DNA of 64,000 bases from Melampsora larici-populina 98AG31 (GCF_000204055.1 NW_006768844.1:186001-250000); one strand, 5' to 3'. Shown: positions 46,278-57,819, counted from the first letter of the stretch. The notes: generated from the letters alone by a model not told the origin. Translations and numbers: made by a program.

Positions 46278-48109
46278 TTGCCTTTCAATATCATTCCACT
46301 TCCTTCAGCCTCTGCCTTCCAAGCACGCCAAAATGGCTTTAGACCGTATCCAAGTTCAAATCCAAACCAACCCATCACTAACGATGGAGGTATGAATGAT
46401 ATGGGTGGACTACAAGAACCTTATACAGGAAGCAAGTCATTTGTTTCTACTTTCTCGTTCTACTTACTCAAGATTTTTTTTTTCTCTTTTGTTTACCTTT
46501 CAGCTGGATTGTTCAACAATCCAGGTCAGGATGGTGGTCATAGATCAAACTTGAACGAACCTGATCCTTCTGGTGGACTCTTTGAACCCCCTGGAGATTC
46601 GATCCCATCTCCTTCTGGTAATCATGTGACTTTGAAGCCACATATTGAGCGTGTAATGGATATTCTCAACCTCGAGGATCACCTTCGTGAGATGGTGAAC
46701 GAGGTTATCAGTGTAAGCAACCAGTTGTTCTGAAATGTTTACCACTGATTGATTAAAAATACTCCGTACTTGTTGCATAGTGTACTCAGCCTGAAGACTA
46801 TTTTGGTGTGACCATTGCCATGATGGGTCGACTAGAACAAGAATTCAATAAACAGGCAGAAATAAAAGCAGATAACGCTGATGCTAACTGGATTGCTGTA
46901 GATCGTTTCAAGGTATTGTGTCTTATCTCTCTCTATATGAATTGATCCTTGTCCTAATTGATGCATATACCTCAACTATTCTTTTCCAATCAATGTGTAG
47001 GACTACGCTCGTAAATCCTGCTCTCAATTGTTCATTGATCCCACTTTAGAGTCATTTGCCACGCTTCTTACAGATGGTCCAAGAGGTCAAAATGACTGCC
47101 TTGAGCGCCGTGTTTTGGTACGTACTTTTTAGAACTGTCTGTATCATCTGTTCTCACAATCTATCTGTTTCAGTCTGATCTTCTCAGCAAAAATGCCAAT
47201 GACATCCGAGATACTCTTCCTAACGACTATGTAGGTGAGGATGGCTCAATGGGGGCTGCTGCTGTATCAGCGGCTCTGAAGGAGCTTGAAAGAAATGGAC
47301 AAAGTACCTTTAGAAAACTTGTACGTAACTTTGGTTTCCTCATATCAATTCTTACTCTCTCTGTATTGGGCAGCCTTAAATCGATTGAATTTTTATCCCA
47401 CCAAGCTCCTTCAAAATGTGTTGCCAAAATCAGCCTCACTTCCTGTCGCGAACCTTAGAGATTTCTCTGGCCATGTACATTGAAATTTCTCTACAATTTC
47501 CTTATGGTCATGATAGATTTCTAACTTAACACTCTGGTTGTGAACCGTTTTTAGATGATACACAAAACATACCCTGGCAAGAAACACCTCAGCGCCGGGG
47601 CAATCTTCAAAAAATTAAAGCCTCAACAGGTTGTGCGATTTGCCTTTCTGGTAATAAATCTCTTTACTTACACTTCCTTGTTTGGTCTGCACCATATGAC
47701 TGTGTTGACAATGTTTCTTTCATCCAGCGCTTGGCCTCTGTTGCCAATTATACCAATCCCCCAAAGGATCGCAGAACTTGTCAATGGCAATTGATCGATG
47801 AAAAGCTTATTGAAATAAAAGAGAAACATTCGCTCGATTATACAGAAGCGTAAGTAACTAACAGTTTGACCTGCTTGTGATGTACGTGTTGATATTCAAT
47901 TCAACCTGCTTTGTTTTGGTTTCCCTTGTTTCAGTTTTGGCCGACTGGTTTTGATCAAGGATCATAAATTTTTTAATGGCGTTCGTTTGTATAAGGACAT
48001 TGATCATACCTACAAGGATTAATTAGTTCTACCTACGGAAGCAGAAGTCATTTTAGAAGTTGCTTCCCCATCTGAAGTTCCTGAATTCCATAAGAGCTTA
48101 GCAGCATGA
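46278..48109 (+). pseudogene. Unknown gene of the same decayed cluster, C-terminal nonsense codon
   Basis: Eight exons close in phase: 46278-46389, 46504-46712, 46781-46912, 47001-47117, 47174-47320, 47555-47650, 47728-47849 and 47935 onward. The frame meets TAA at 48020-48022 but continues in the same frame as clearly coding sequence (LVLPTEAEVILEVASP) to TGA at 48107-48109, so TAA is probably a mutated CAA. Encoded protein is about 340 residues to the first stop. A helical middle contains HIERVMDILNLEDHLREMVNEV, and KTYPGKKHLSAGAIFKKL follows. I recognise no domain. The true start is not resolved: no ATG lies in frame before 46278, and an upstream exon beginning at the ATG of 46174 is possible. 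Same strand and same kind of lesion as the TET/JBP and transposase genes upstream. Confidence 0.65.
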
Positions 48110-48598
48110 GTGTCTTCACGCATTTGTAACAATTTATTCCTTCCGCTCTTGTATTGATAGTTGTATCAGACACAGTCTTATCTTTTCGCTGGAGGCGAAT
48201 GAAATTTAAATATATGTATTTTCAGTTTTTCTTGATTCTCTGAGCCTGGTTCAAGAACGATCCACTCCCTGCTCCTGTATTGATCCAAATCGGATCAATC
48301 AGCAGGTTTTTTTTTGGATTTTATCATAAGCTGAGCGATGTCGCAATCACGCGAAGCCCATGTGAAGGCTAGGCGGTGGCTCTCCATGTCACATTCACCT
48401 GGTGAGATCTAGCAGTATATTCAAAAGGGCTTCACACCAATGTGACCTGGTGACGATCTGGTCGTCACCAGAATGGGTGGTGAATGCCATGAAGCAAATG
48501 GCCACATCGCCAGTTGTAAACAGTCGACGCAGTGAAGCGCTGTAGGTTTCACAGCACTACCACGTGGACGGTACTGTGAAACCCATGTTGTTCCTAAC
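48110..48598. repeat. Palindrome-rich block right of the decayed cluster
   Basis: Contains GGTTTCACAG (from about 48545) paired with CTGTGAAACC (ending about 48583), a perfect 10-bp stem, plus GGTGACGATCTGGTCGTCACC and TTGATCC...GGATCAA near 48280-48300. Its style resembles 39075-39450 and 55114-55300. Ends immediately at the TTAA that flanks the helicase/DUF6589 element. Confidence 0.45.
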
Positions 48599-48604
48599 TT
48601 AACA

Positions 48605-48643
48605 AAGTCCGTCCTCCGCGCGAGACCGACGGAGGAGGGACTT
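48605..48643. repeat. Left terminal hairpin of the helicase/DUF6589 element
   Basis: AAGTCC (48605-48610) and TCCTCCG (48612-48618) pair with CGGAGGA (48630-48636) and GGACTT (48638-48643), with one G.G mismatch and an 11-nt loop. Confidence 0.8.
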
Positions 48644-49117
48644 ACGACTTATACACACTTCTTCGCGTGATTAGATTTCAAAATCTCACTTTTTCGGCCA
48701 TTTTTGACTACTTCCACTGTACATCTTCTATGATCAACCCCTCCAAAATTCTGAGTTGGCCAAAACATTTTCGTGCTTCTTGTACATAGTCGATTAAGAA
48801 CCATCACATCAGTTGGTTATAAAATTTTGAGGCCAGCTGAATTGGAAACTATGTAACGTTTCGGATGCTCATTCAGACCACTGCGGCGAATGTTACATCT
48901 TGTTGTCTTGTCCAATACGTTTTGGACAAGCAAGAGAGAGAGATTGAAGAGAGAGAGAGCGACAACAGAGATACTGAAGAGAGAATGGGAGAAACGGAGA
49001 GACTGGGTAGATAGACACAAGGAACAACTCTCAAATAAAAAAAAACCTTCAACTCGAAAGGCCCAGCGCGGATTTCACTATTAAGAAGTTGATAGATTTT
49101 TTGATTATCTGTTGGTC

Positions 49118-51613
49118 ATGGCGTCTACAGTCATCTCCTCGACACGAAACCTTCAAAGTTCGGATAAGGATCAAGAAACACCTAAAAAGAATCGAAGAGC
49201 AATTGAGAACCTTGCACGCGCGCCTGCGAGTTCAGTGCCGAAGCAAACAAGATTAAAAGTTGTGATTCCTGAGGAGATATTGGCTCTTACAGATGATATG
49301 TTATCTGATTTGATCAAGGAGAATCATATGAAGAAATATAAAACCGAAGCGAAACCTTTACAAGTCAAAGCCGTCATTGCATTGGTCAGAGGACGCGACA
49401 CCTTCTTGTTGGCTGGAACGGGTTATGGAAAAACAAGGATTGCGGAGATGGTTCTAGCTCTATTTCCTAAACATTCGAAAGCTTTAGAAATTGTCATAAA
49501 TCCGCTAGACGCCTTGGGTGATAATCAGGTATGTGGACAGAGTCTTTTAATCGGTTCAAAATTGAATGTTGCCTCTGGTTGTATTTGTAGGTTGCCGAGA
49601 AGAAGAATTGGAAAATTAACTCTGTAAACTTGACCAAGGACAAATTCACGGAAGAAGTAGTCTTGGACATTATTGCTGGGGCATACAGTGTAATCTATGT
49701 GGTGAGAATTACTCTTTAAGGGTGAAAAGTAACAAGATATCGGGTCCCTGATATACAAATCTGTCTTTTCCGCTCAAAGAGCCCGGAGATCTTTTTGAAT
49801 AATAAACTGTTTGAAAAGATGTATTTTAGTGAGTGGTTTCAGGATTGCTTGGTTCTCAAAGTAATCGATGAAGCACATATGATTTACTGGTGGGGGATGG
49901 TACAAGGAGGACAAGCAAAGCATTCTAATGCCTTCATGCGCCAACAAGATGGAGGTCAATTTCGACCATCGTACGGTGATCTCTTCATTTGTCTGCTAGC
50001 TACGAACAAGATTCCACTGCTATTAATGTCAGCAACATGTGCACCTCGACCTTTTGCCGCCATCCTGAACAACTTAAGCATCCAGGAAAGCGATCTCACG
50101 ATTCTGAGAGGGGAACTCAGTCGGTCAAACATCAGAATCATTCGCATTCCGATAAAGTACGGGGTTGCACCTGCCTCAGCTCTTGCAACAATCTATGCTA
50201 AAAAGGATGTACTCCCTGATGATCAACTCCTCAAGACCCTCATTTATTCTAGTTCAAGAAATGGAACATACACCATCTTAGAAGCCGTTAACAAATTCCG
50301 AGGAACAGCCAGAGAGGAAGACAACCCCGATAGTTCTTTAATCCGAAGATATCATTCTTGCACTGGACAGAAGCAGAAGCTCCGAGATATTGAAGCATAC
50401 ACCCAAGACAAATTTCCAATCATGTCTTGTACTAATGCTCTTGGACTAGGTCAGGATTGGCCATCAGTGATGGAAGTGGTGGTCATAGGACGTACAGAAA
50501 TTGCAGAACTAGCGCAACTGTTTGGAAGATGTGGCCGAGGGAAACATCCAGGTCTTGCTCTTCATTTTGTTGAAAGTAATCGGGTGAAAGGTGCCAATAG
50601 TGTTGACGATGTGAACGATAAACATGAAATGTCAGATGATGTTTTAATGGACTCGTTTGCTTTTACACATATCTGTTTGCGAGTTGCTCTCTCCTTGGGA
50701 AATACGTGAGTACGTTGTTTATCATGTCATAAGAGTGACTGAAACTTACATGTGTATCATGATACGGAAACCCAGTATTGGTGTGATTCCCGGCAGCAAG
50801 GAGGATCCTCGTGTCTTAACTGAACAGATGCGAGAGTTGAAAGAAGGTTTTCCCTCGTGCAAATGTTCAAACTGCGACTCGGAAGCCGCTGATTATCTTG
50901 TCCATAATTTACCAAGATTGTGCAAAGGGAATTATAAGCAAGCGATGAAAGATTTGTTTAATGTTGAAGGTTTCACATATCCGAAAGAAAAAGAAGGCAC
51001 GAAGGTTTCAGCAGACGATGGCAAAGGAAGTGGTAGTAAGAGTGTAAAAAAAAAGCGAGGAGCACTCTTGGACCCTGCTCTGGAGGAGCTTGCAGATGAG
51101 TTGGTTTACATCTTTGATCTTCATTACCAAGATATATTCGGGGAGGACGATTACTGCGAAAGTACAGACTACTTTGGTCTTGATGAAGCCAAAGGAATAG
51201 TACAGTCACTTGATAATATTACATGTGCGTCTGATGTTAAAAAATTGATGGGAGGAGATTTACTTGTTGGAGGTGTAGATACAGTGTTTAACTACATATC
51301 TGATTGGAAGACTCGAGATATTGGGATGGAATACAAACATCGGAGGAAGCAGATCACATTGGAAATGATAGCAGAAGAAGAAATACAGTCATCAAAGGAA
51401 TTAAATAAGACTTCAAACCAGCCAGACCGTGTAATTGTGCCTACACCTGGTATATCAAGACAGAAGAAAACAAGGAGAACATCAGCTCAGGTTCTAGCAG
51501 ATAACAAGGCAGCAACACTCAAAAAAGAATACAACAAACGTTGCTTGAAGTGGTTGAAAGATAAAGTACCAGAAAACCAACTGGATGAAATGGAATTGGC
51601 TTACCAAAAGTGA
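49118..51613 (+). CDS. RecQ-like ATP-dependent DNA helicase
   Basis: Four exons, 49118-49528, 49591-49701, 49780-50705 and 50776-51613, closing to 761 residues. Helicase motifs in order are a Q-like upstream segment, Walker A LLAGTGYGKTRIAE (about 105-118), the Ia region INPLDALGDNQ, YVSPEIFLNN, DEAH box VIDEAHMIYWWG, LLMSAT (motif III), then the second RecA domain with TNALGLGQDW (motif V) and QLFGRCGRGKHPG (motif VI). A Cys cluster, CKCSNCDSE...LC, follows. The C-terminal third is basic and Lys-rich. Walker A has GTGYGKT instead of the common GxGKS/T form with Ser/Gly. RecQ helicases unwind DNA 3' to 5'. Related RecQ-like genes are numerous in rusts. Here it is paired with a DUF6589 gene inside common terminal repeats. 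Confidence 0.88.
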
Positions 51614-51616
51614 GTT

Positions 51617-54600
51617 TTAACCTTCGCTTACCCATTTCACAAACTCTTCATCAAGATCTCCAAAACCATCACGGACTTCATCATCCTGATCTTCATCATT
51701 CTCCATTTCGCGACTGTAGTTCGATACAAGAGGCCAGTGGAAGCGTTCAAGGCGACCACGAGAAAAGTCTTCTCGAAGCTTCTTGATACCAAGGCGATGG
51801 ATGTCTGTGATTGGGCTTCGTTTCTTTGGGCTTAATTTGGGCTTAGTGATTTGCTCGCTTTTCGCCATATTCAAAAAGCGCATCATTGATGATGCAGTTG
51901 ATTTATTTTTATGTGACTGTCGTGTCAGATTGACACCAGCTCTACCTTTCATTTTATCGACCGATTCTGAAAGCTGTTTATATAGTATAAATTAGTATGA
52001 TGACAATGTATTTCTCAGTTTAAAATTTACTTACCACTCCAACTGTGAGGGAATACTGTTCTTTGAGACGCTGAATGTCTGTTCCAGGGCCCTGAATAAT
52101 TTTTGCCAATGCCCGAGTGAGCTGAACATGTGTAAAATGGAACTCGCATCATCAATTATGAACAGATACATACCGCGTGGTTGTAGAAGAACTTCAGCCA
52201 CCAATTTTTGACCTCCAGATAAAAATCTTTGGCCACAAAGTGACCTGGTCGTCCAGTTGGTGAGATCAGAAGGGAGTGGAGGATAACCTTGGCCAGCGGT
52301 TTTGGGAGTACAATCGTGAGTAGCCGAATGAGGCGAGGGAGATATTGTGAATAATGACATAGGCCTTTGATCCCCTGAGTCATGACACTCCACTGCTTCC
52401 ATACCAGAAGTAATCGTCCAATGTCACCATCTGACATAGCCCGATTGGCCTCCACAATTGTTGCGAAGTCTCGAATCCTAAGTAAAAGACGTTCTCGGTT
52501 ACCATCCAGTTCTTGGCGTGCTTTGCGGAGGGCTCGGCCAGAAAAGTAGGTGACAAAGACCTTGTTGACCGCATTCTGAAATTCCTCAACAGAGAGATCG
52601 ATAGGATTTTCAACGGTCTCTGTAGGAAGTCCCAGTATTTCACTAACAATTAATAGATTTGTTGGGCCAAACAAAAATGATCAGAAATCGAATACATATT
52701 TCAAAATTGTATTGACCAGACTGGTACATACAAGATACAGTAAGTGATTGTAGCCTCGTGTATTTGTTCAATCAATCGTATCATTGATGTGAAATCTTTT
52801 TTTGCTGTAGGTCTATCCTTCTTTGCACCGAGTTCAACTGCTGTCCTCCAAGCTCCCAAATCGGTCTTATCATCTGGATTCCCCCAGTGATGTAATAAAA
52901 GCGCTTGAGAAATGTTCCATAGTGTATGACCAGCACCTGGAATCATGACCAGATGCGCAAGACTCTCGTCGGAAAAAGCCGAAGGTTTCCGTTGTCTCTG
53001 CAAGCCATGGAAGTTCAGACAAGTTCCCAAATCGCCTTCAATGATCTGAGGGTGTTCTGAGAAATCCTCGGGTGAAAGGCCAGTCTGTTTAATTAGGTCA
53101 TTGTATAATGAGGCTATTCCATCTGAGCCATTGTCGGAAGAGTCCATCAACTTGAGCATATCGATATCGGGCTTTTCTGGCTTGATTTGGTCAATAACAG
53201 CAAGATTCAAGATTTTCATGTCCTTGTACTTCTTGGGCTTGATCATATATCGCAGAAGCACCACAGCCACTTGGTTTTTCAAAGTGGCTACCCAACACTC
53301 TTGCTCACCTTTACTACGAAGTAATTCACCCGAATCAACTGGTCGTTCACAGTCATCCTTGAGAATTTTCTGAAGCACAGGAAGAGTACAGAGGCTTGGA
53401 TCAAGCCCGGTCAGGAGCTCAGGGTTCACAAAGTGAACGTAACCCCAAGTACCATGATATGTCTTGCTAGTAGCATCAATTCTACGACTATGAACACATT
53501 CCATCATGTCAAGATTATCAATACACAGAAAAACCCCGAAAGCCCCAGCAGCTTTAATTTTTTTCTTGATCGTGACCGATTTTGCCTTTGCTAGTGTTAA
53601 AAGTCCACGAAGCGCTGATTTTCGACATGCACTAAGGCCTATCTGATGTAGATATTGATTGACTCGCTCAGAGACCCCGCACGCTAGTAGCGCAAGTGAA
53701 TTTTCAACTTGAAGTGCGTTACAACGCCGATTACAACCATAAGCAATCATTTGAATCGCTGTCAGCGCAATCTATGATCAAATGACTCGACTTGAAGCAT
53801 CAGTCAAATGTTAATTACAGGGTGTGTTTTGAAATGAAGACCCTCACCGTCTTGAATCGGTTCTTGATATTTTCAACTCTGTCCTTTGATTTATGATAAA
53901 CATAATCTCCTACTGTTTGCTGTCTACTCGCAATGGCATGAGATTCATGAGCACCACTATTGCAAGACGTGTCAAAATCACTATCTACATCCGATTCTGA
54001 GTCCAATTCAGGGTTTGAGCCTTCATAAATCACGGTTTGGCGTCCGGATCGGTTACGGCTTGCTCTGGAAGAGTTATATTCATGTTCCAACTTGTGCGTG
54101 ATTAAGCTGTGCAGGAAGCCCATGCCTGCAACCACTGCTGTCTCTCGTTTTATATCTGAATCGTGATCAAAGAGACCAGTGTCGATCTTGTTCGTGTTGA
54201 TAAACAGACTTTGTGGTGGCGTAGACTGTGATGCTACAATGACTTTGGCCTGAAATCAAGTATGTATCTGATCAGTGATTCATATAGCCGCTCATAGCAA
54301 GGTGCGCTTGATTCACACCTTTTTAAGAACCCAGTCATTCCACTTTTGTCGGCATTCTGGCTTTTGATTAACCAGCTCGTCAACTGCGTCTAGAACTTCC
54401 TCAGTAGTCTGCCACCCTCTTTTCACAGATCCCCACTGTTTTTTACGTCGGACAATGCTTTCATTGGTAGATCGCAGGTGTGCAATAAGGAATTTTTTTG
54501 TGTTGGTCTGGTGCTTTGTCATAAATTGACAGATCATTTCAATTGGATCAATTGTATCTACTGACTTCGGTATTTCCGGAACATTAAGCAAAGGATCCAA

Positions 54601-54636
54601 GACAAAATCGTCCTCTGATTCATCAGAACTGCCCAT
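51617..54636 (-). CDS. DUF6589-family protein, candidate transposase
   Basis: Six exons on the minus strand, 54636-54319, 54249-53848, 53771-52732, 52642-52174, 52121-52035 and 51973-51617, closing to 890 residues. Start chosen at MGSSDESEDD; an upstream ATG (54747) would add 37 hydrophobic residues and is less likely. The N-terminus is acidic, then come charged helices. The core (about 240-590) has AAGAFGVFLCIDNLDMMECVHSRR, WGYVHFVNPELLTGLDP, MIPGAGHTLWNISQALLLHHWG and a helical end with LRKARQELDGNRERLLLRIRDF. The IDN(I/L)D...R and H-x-x-x-N...HWG blocks match DUF6589, a basidiomycete family of unknown function, as I recall it. Conserved acidic residues in such blocks could form an RNase H-like site, but I cannot show this. 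Its stop lies 3 bp from that of the helicase. Confidence 0.78.
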
Positions 54637-55060
54637 TGTGTTTGGTTCTTTATGGCGATAGATGAATCTCACAAGAGGGAATTCAATGAAGAAATAAAGC
54701 AAATACGATGAGCAGAACGATAATTGGCTGAGGAGCTCCTGCTCCAATCACCGCATGGGTTCGCACAGAGAAAGTCTTTAATAGATTTATCCTTTAAGTC
54801 ATTCATATGTAAAATTTACTGTAGTCGCAGCAGATGTGAGGTTTGAAATTTCAATTTACAAAATAAGAAGTCCTTTTGAATCTCAAGTTCAGGAGCAGCT
54901 CAGAAGTATCTGAGTAGGGCAAAAGATTTGTAGGAAGCTGATCTTTCATTTCGTCTTTTTTCTTCAAAGATTTGTAATGTGTAAGGTGGTGGAAAGGGAG
55001 AACGGAGATATTCCCTGCCAACTTCAAATCTAATCACGCGGGTATTTGCGTATAAGCCGC

Positions 55061-55106
55061 AAGCCCCCCTGCGCAGGCTCCGGGGGACGCAGGCAGTGGG
55101 GGGCTT
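55061..55106. repeat. Right terminal hairpin of the helicase/DUF6589 element
   Basis: AAGCCCCCC (55061-55069) pairs with GGGGGGCTT (55098-55106); inner CTGCG (55069-55073) can pair with CGCAG (55088-55092). Different bases from the left hairpin but the same design, AAG-C-rich with CTT at the base. Confidence 0.8.
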
Positions 55107-55113
55107 GTGTTAA

Positions 55114-56671
55114 GCTAGATGTCGTTCATGGATTGCAGTCACGACGTGACTCGCCTCTCGTGAATGCTACGTGAACCACTATAGAGCCAAATGGCAACAT
55201 GGAATTCACGCCGCGACTGCCCCGTGGTGTAGGAGCAGAAACACTACCAGATCCCTCACAGAGACTATTGTGGGGGTGGGCCCACCAGGTGAGTGCCATA
55301 TCCAACAACAGCTTCTCTTGCCAACTCTTCATTCTACATCTCATATAACAAACTCCCAATCATCTCATCCCAAAGTTGCCATCAAGACAGCCACTGATGA
55401 TCACATCATAGCCAAGTGCCTCAATACCCTATCCACCTTGTGACCGCACTTTCCTCTCTTCCACTCAACACTTTCTTCAACTCAGCTGCTGCTGCTGCTG
55501 ATTGTTGATCTGTTGTAAAATCATGACCCATTTTGCACTTGCTTCCAAATTCACCAATGAACACAACCAGTAATGATTGACATTGTTAAATATGCTCATC
55601 AGCTTCAGTATGATCATCACACCATCCCACTATAGTCAGCTTGAAGCTGTTCCACAATCACCCATTTCAACCTCTGCCAATACGCTAATTCTAAGTTTAA
55701 AGTGTTGATAAAGACTTAGATTCACTGGTAAGTATTCTTTGTATGTAGTTGGCTGCTCAGTGCTATCATTGTAATGCAGATATGTGCCAGCTCTTTAGTC
55801 AGCTGAGCTCGTTTCAGACTCTTTGACTCGTCTTATGGTGATACCCCCAAAGCCAGGGAAGGGTCCCACAGAGTATATTTATCTTAGTGTTCCACATTTT
55901 GAGGGTTCAGGAGTGGATTCCATTGCTGGCTCTCTGGGTAACTTTTGAGAACGACTGATTCCCATTCCTCTTCTCAAAACGCAAAGTCTCATTTGTTCTG
56001 CCACTTATGAGTCATTCACACGAAAGCAAAAATACGCCGTAAGGGATTAGTGTTTTGCTCCAAGTGTTAATACGAAGAAGTTTTGAAACAGATGAGGATC
56101 AAACTTCTTCGACTCATAGGTGGCTCTTTATAGGACGGACACACAGACAGCAAAGAGTTAAAAAGAGAAAACGCAGACTAGAATAAAGTGAGAGACTGTA
56201 GCCAGGAAACATATCAAATAAGAACATATTTGAAAAAGACACGTATAGAGATGAGCAATTGTATGAGAAAGTGTATTTGAGAGAACAGCATGTTTATTTG
56301 AAATGAGGATAGAAAAAGAGAAGACAACTTTATTCGTAGCAAGTAATAACCAATAACCAACACCACTTCCTCAAGATGGAATATTCACACTAGTAATCTA
56401 TCAATCAGTTATGCCAGAAGAGAAGAGAAGAGAAATCAGACTGCTCTCAAGATACACAGGAAAAAAGGCCGTTGATCTGCCAATGCTGACCCATCCCCCT
56501 AAACTCCAAAGGCGGACTTCGAGAGAGCACAGTCTCCTAGGTATTGGGGAGAGCCTGATGGGAAGCTTCCAATCTTTGGTAGAAACTATATTACAACATT
56601 GAGCATTGCACACGACATTTAGAATTGAAGAGAAAAGTAAACCACATTACATATAAACATGATATATCAAC
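55114..56671. other. Repeat-rich spacer without supported gene
   Basis: The first 200 bp contain small palindromes (GTCACGACGTGAC, GGTGGGCCCACC) and echo words in 39075-39450 and 48110-48598. A CTG repeat (about 55487-55500) follows. The remainder is AT-rich with no gene. Confidence 0.4.
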
Positions 56672-57819
56672 TCAGGCGGCAAGTCCATTAGGCATTTGAT
56701 ATCCACACAGATGGTATAATGGTTCTAAATTCAATGACTCTGCCCCCAAGACCTGAGATACTGCCTCCGTGATCTCCTCCTTTGGATCGGTATGAGAATC
56801 CAAAACTTCAGTTCGACGGAGACGCGTCTGGAGGACGCCAAACCCCAATTCAATCGGACTCAATTCCGGGCAGTGACGAGGCAGGTATTTCAGAAGGATG
56901 CCTAAAATAGTATCAAGATCACATGAGTTTAGCGATCTTCAGAGGCGATACACAGAATCAGAATCACCTTTCTTCCTACAGAGCTTCTCAACATTCTCAC
57001 CTTCATGGATCGACGCTTTTTCAAGTACGAGAACACTGTTGCGGTCGGGATAACGTTTCATCCTAGGCAGCTGAAAGAGAGAAAAAGAACATTAGGCAAT
57101 CAGAATACTTGTGTGACTAAAAAGGAACGTACCAAGCGGTACTTCAGAAATCGCTCGAAGCGCTCAGAGGTGATGGGACCTTCCTTTACGGAAAGAGCTA
57201 CCATGTCATAGTATCCTATGGCAGGAAGAATTGAATACTCGATACCGCCACTGCAAACTGTACTCTCGCCTGCAATGAAAGGCGAGTGTTAGCCACATCC
57301 GTTAAATCGTGAACTTCAGACAGATTCAGACATATATCATTCAAATAAACGCTGACCAGCAAATACTATAAAGTTGGGTGGAATTCCGCTCATCTCGTCC
57401 ATCCAGCGGAATTTGGCTACCAAATTCTTTGGTTTGTAATTAACTTCCCCCTTTTTGATGTTAATTAGAAGTCGCTGGTGAAGTCCAAGTTGGAGGGCAC
57501 TGATGGTGGGTATCTCGCCTTGAATATTGTGAAGTTGTCCGCTGATCTCATCCCAAAATAATGTGGGATAATTTTGAAATAACGCTTCCATGAATCGCCG
57601 ATTTGATTCACTCAGAGTTCCACGTCGACCAGGCTTCTTGCAATGGTATGGATCACGAATGATGGCCTGGGTGTGATGGTAGAGCTTGATCCATCGCGTA
57701 AACGATTTCTGAGAGATCGACCGACGAAGACGCCGGCAAATAGTGTGAATGGGGATGCCTTTAAGCTTCCAATAAACGGCCACGGCTTTGATGTCAGCTG
57801 GATACTTTTGGAAAGCCAT
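56672..57819 (-). pseudogene. Tc1/mariner-like transposase lacking catalytic aspartates
   Basis: Four exons, 57819-57357, 57269-57133, 57070-56968 and 56901-56672, phases closing to 310 residues from MAFQKYP (the frame is open to 57969). The N-terminus has a helix-turn-helix pair (KYPADIKAVAVYWKLKGIP...ICRRLRRSISQKSFTRWIKLYH) and RRGTLSESNRRFM. The catalytic core is recognisable but altered: VFAGES where fungal relatives have D after FA, LVLEKASIHEG where the second D is expected, and PELSPIELGF with the third acidic residue kept. The D-to-G and D-to-E changes mean DDE catalysis is unlikely. Splice sites and frame are otherwise intact, so it may be a young dead copy or a protein kept for DNA binding. 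No terminal repeats were found at its flanks. Confidence 0.72.

Larger units (their letters stand above)
48603..55109. mobile_element. RecQ-like helicase/DUF6589 DNA transposon with hairpin termini
   Basis: A 6.5-kb unit bounded by TTAA at 48599-48602 and 55110-55113. Each end, read inward, has CAAAGTCC or CACAAGCC, a strong hairpin, then a shared inverted segment: CTTACGACTTATAC...CGCGTGATTAGATTT (48641-48678) on the left, and its diverged inverse CTTGCGGCTTATAC...CGCGTGATTAGATTT (55063-55026) on the right. The last 15 bases are identical. Inside are only two genes, convergent and filling the unit: a RecQ-like helicase and a DUF6589 protein. Both have intact multi-exon frames, so the unit could be autonomous. 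TTAA as the target duplication is inferred from its presence at both ends here and at the foldback 8497-9065. Confidence 0.72.
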
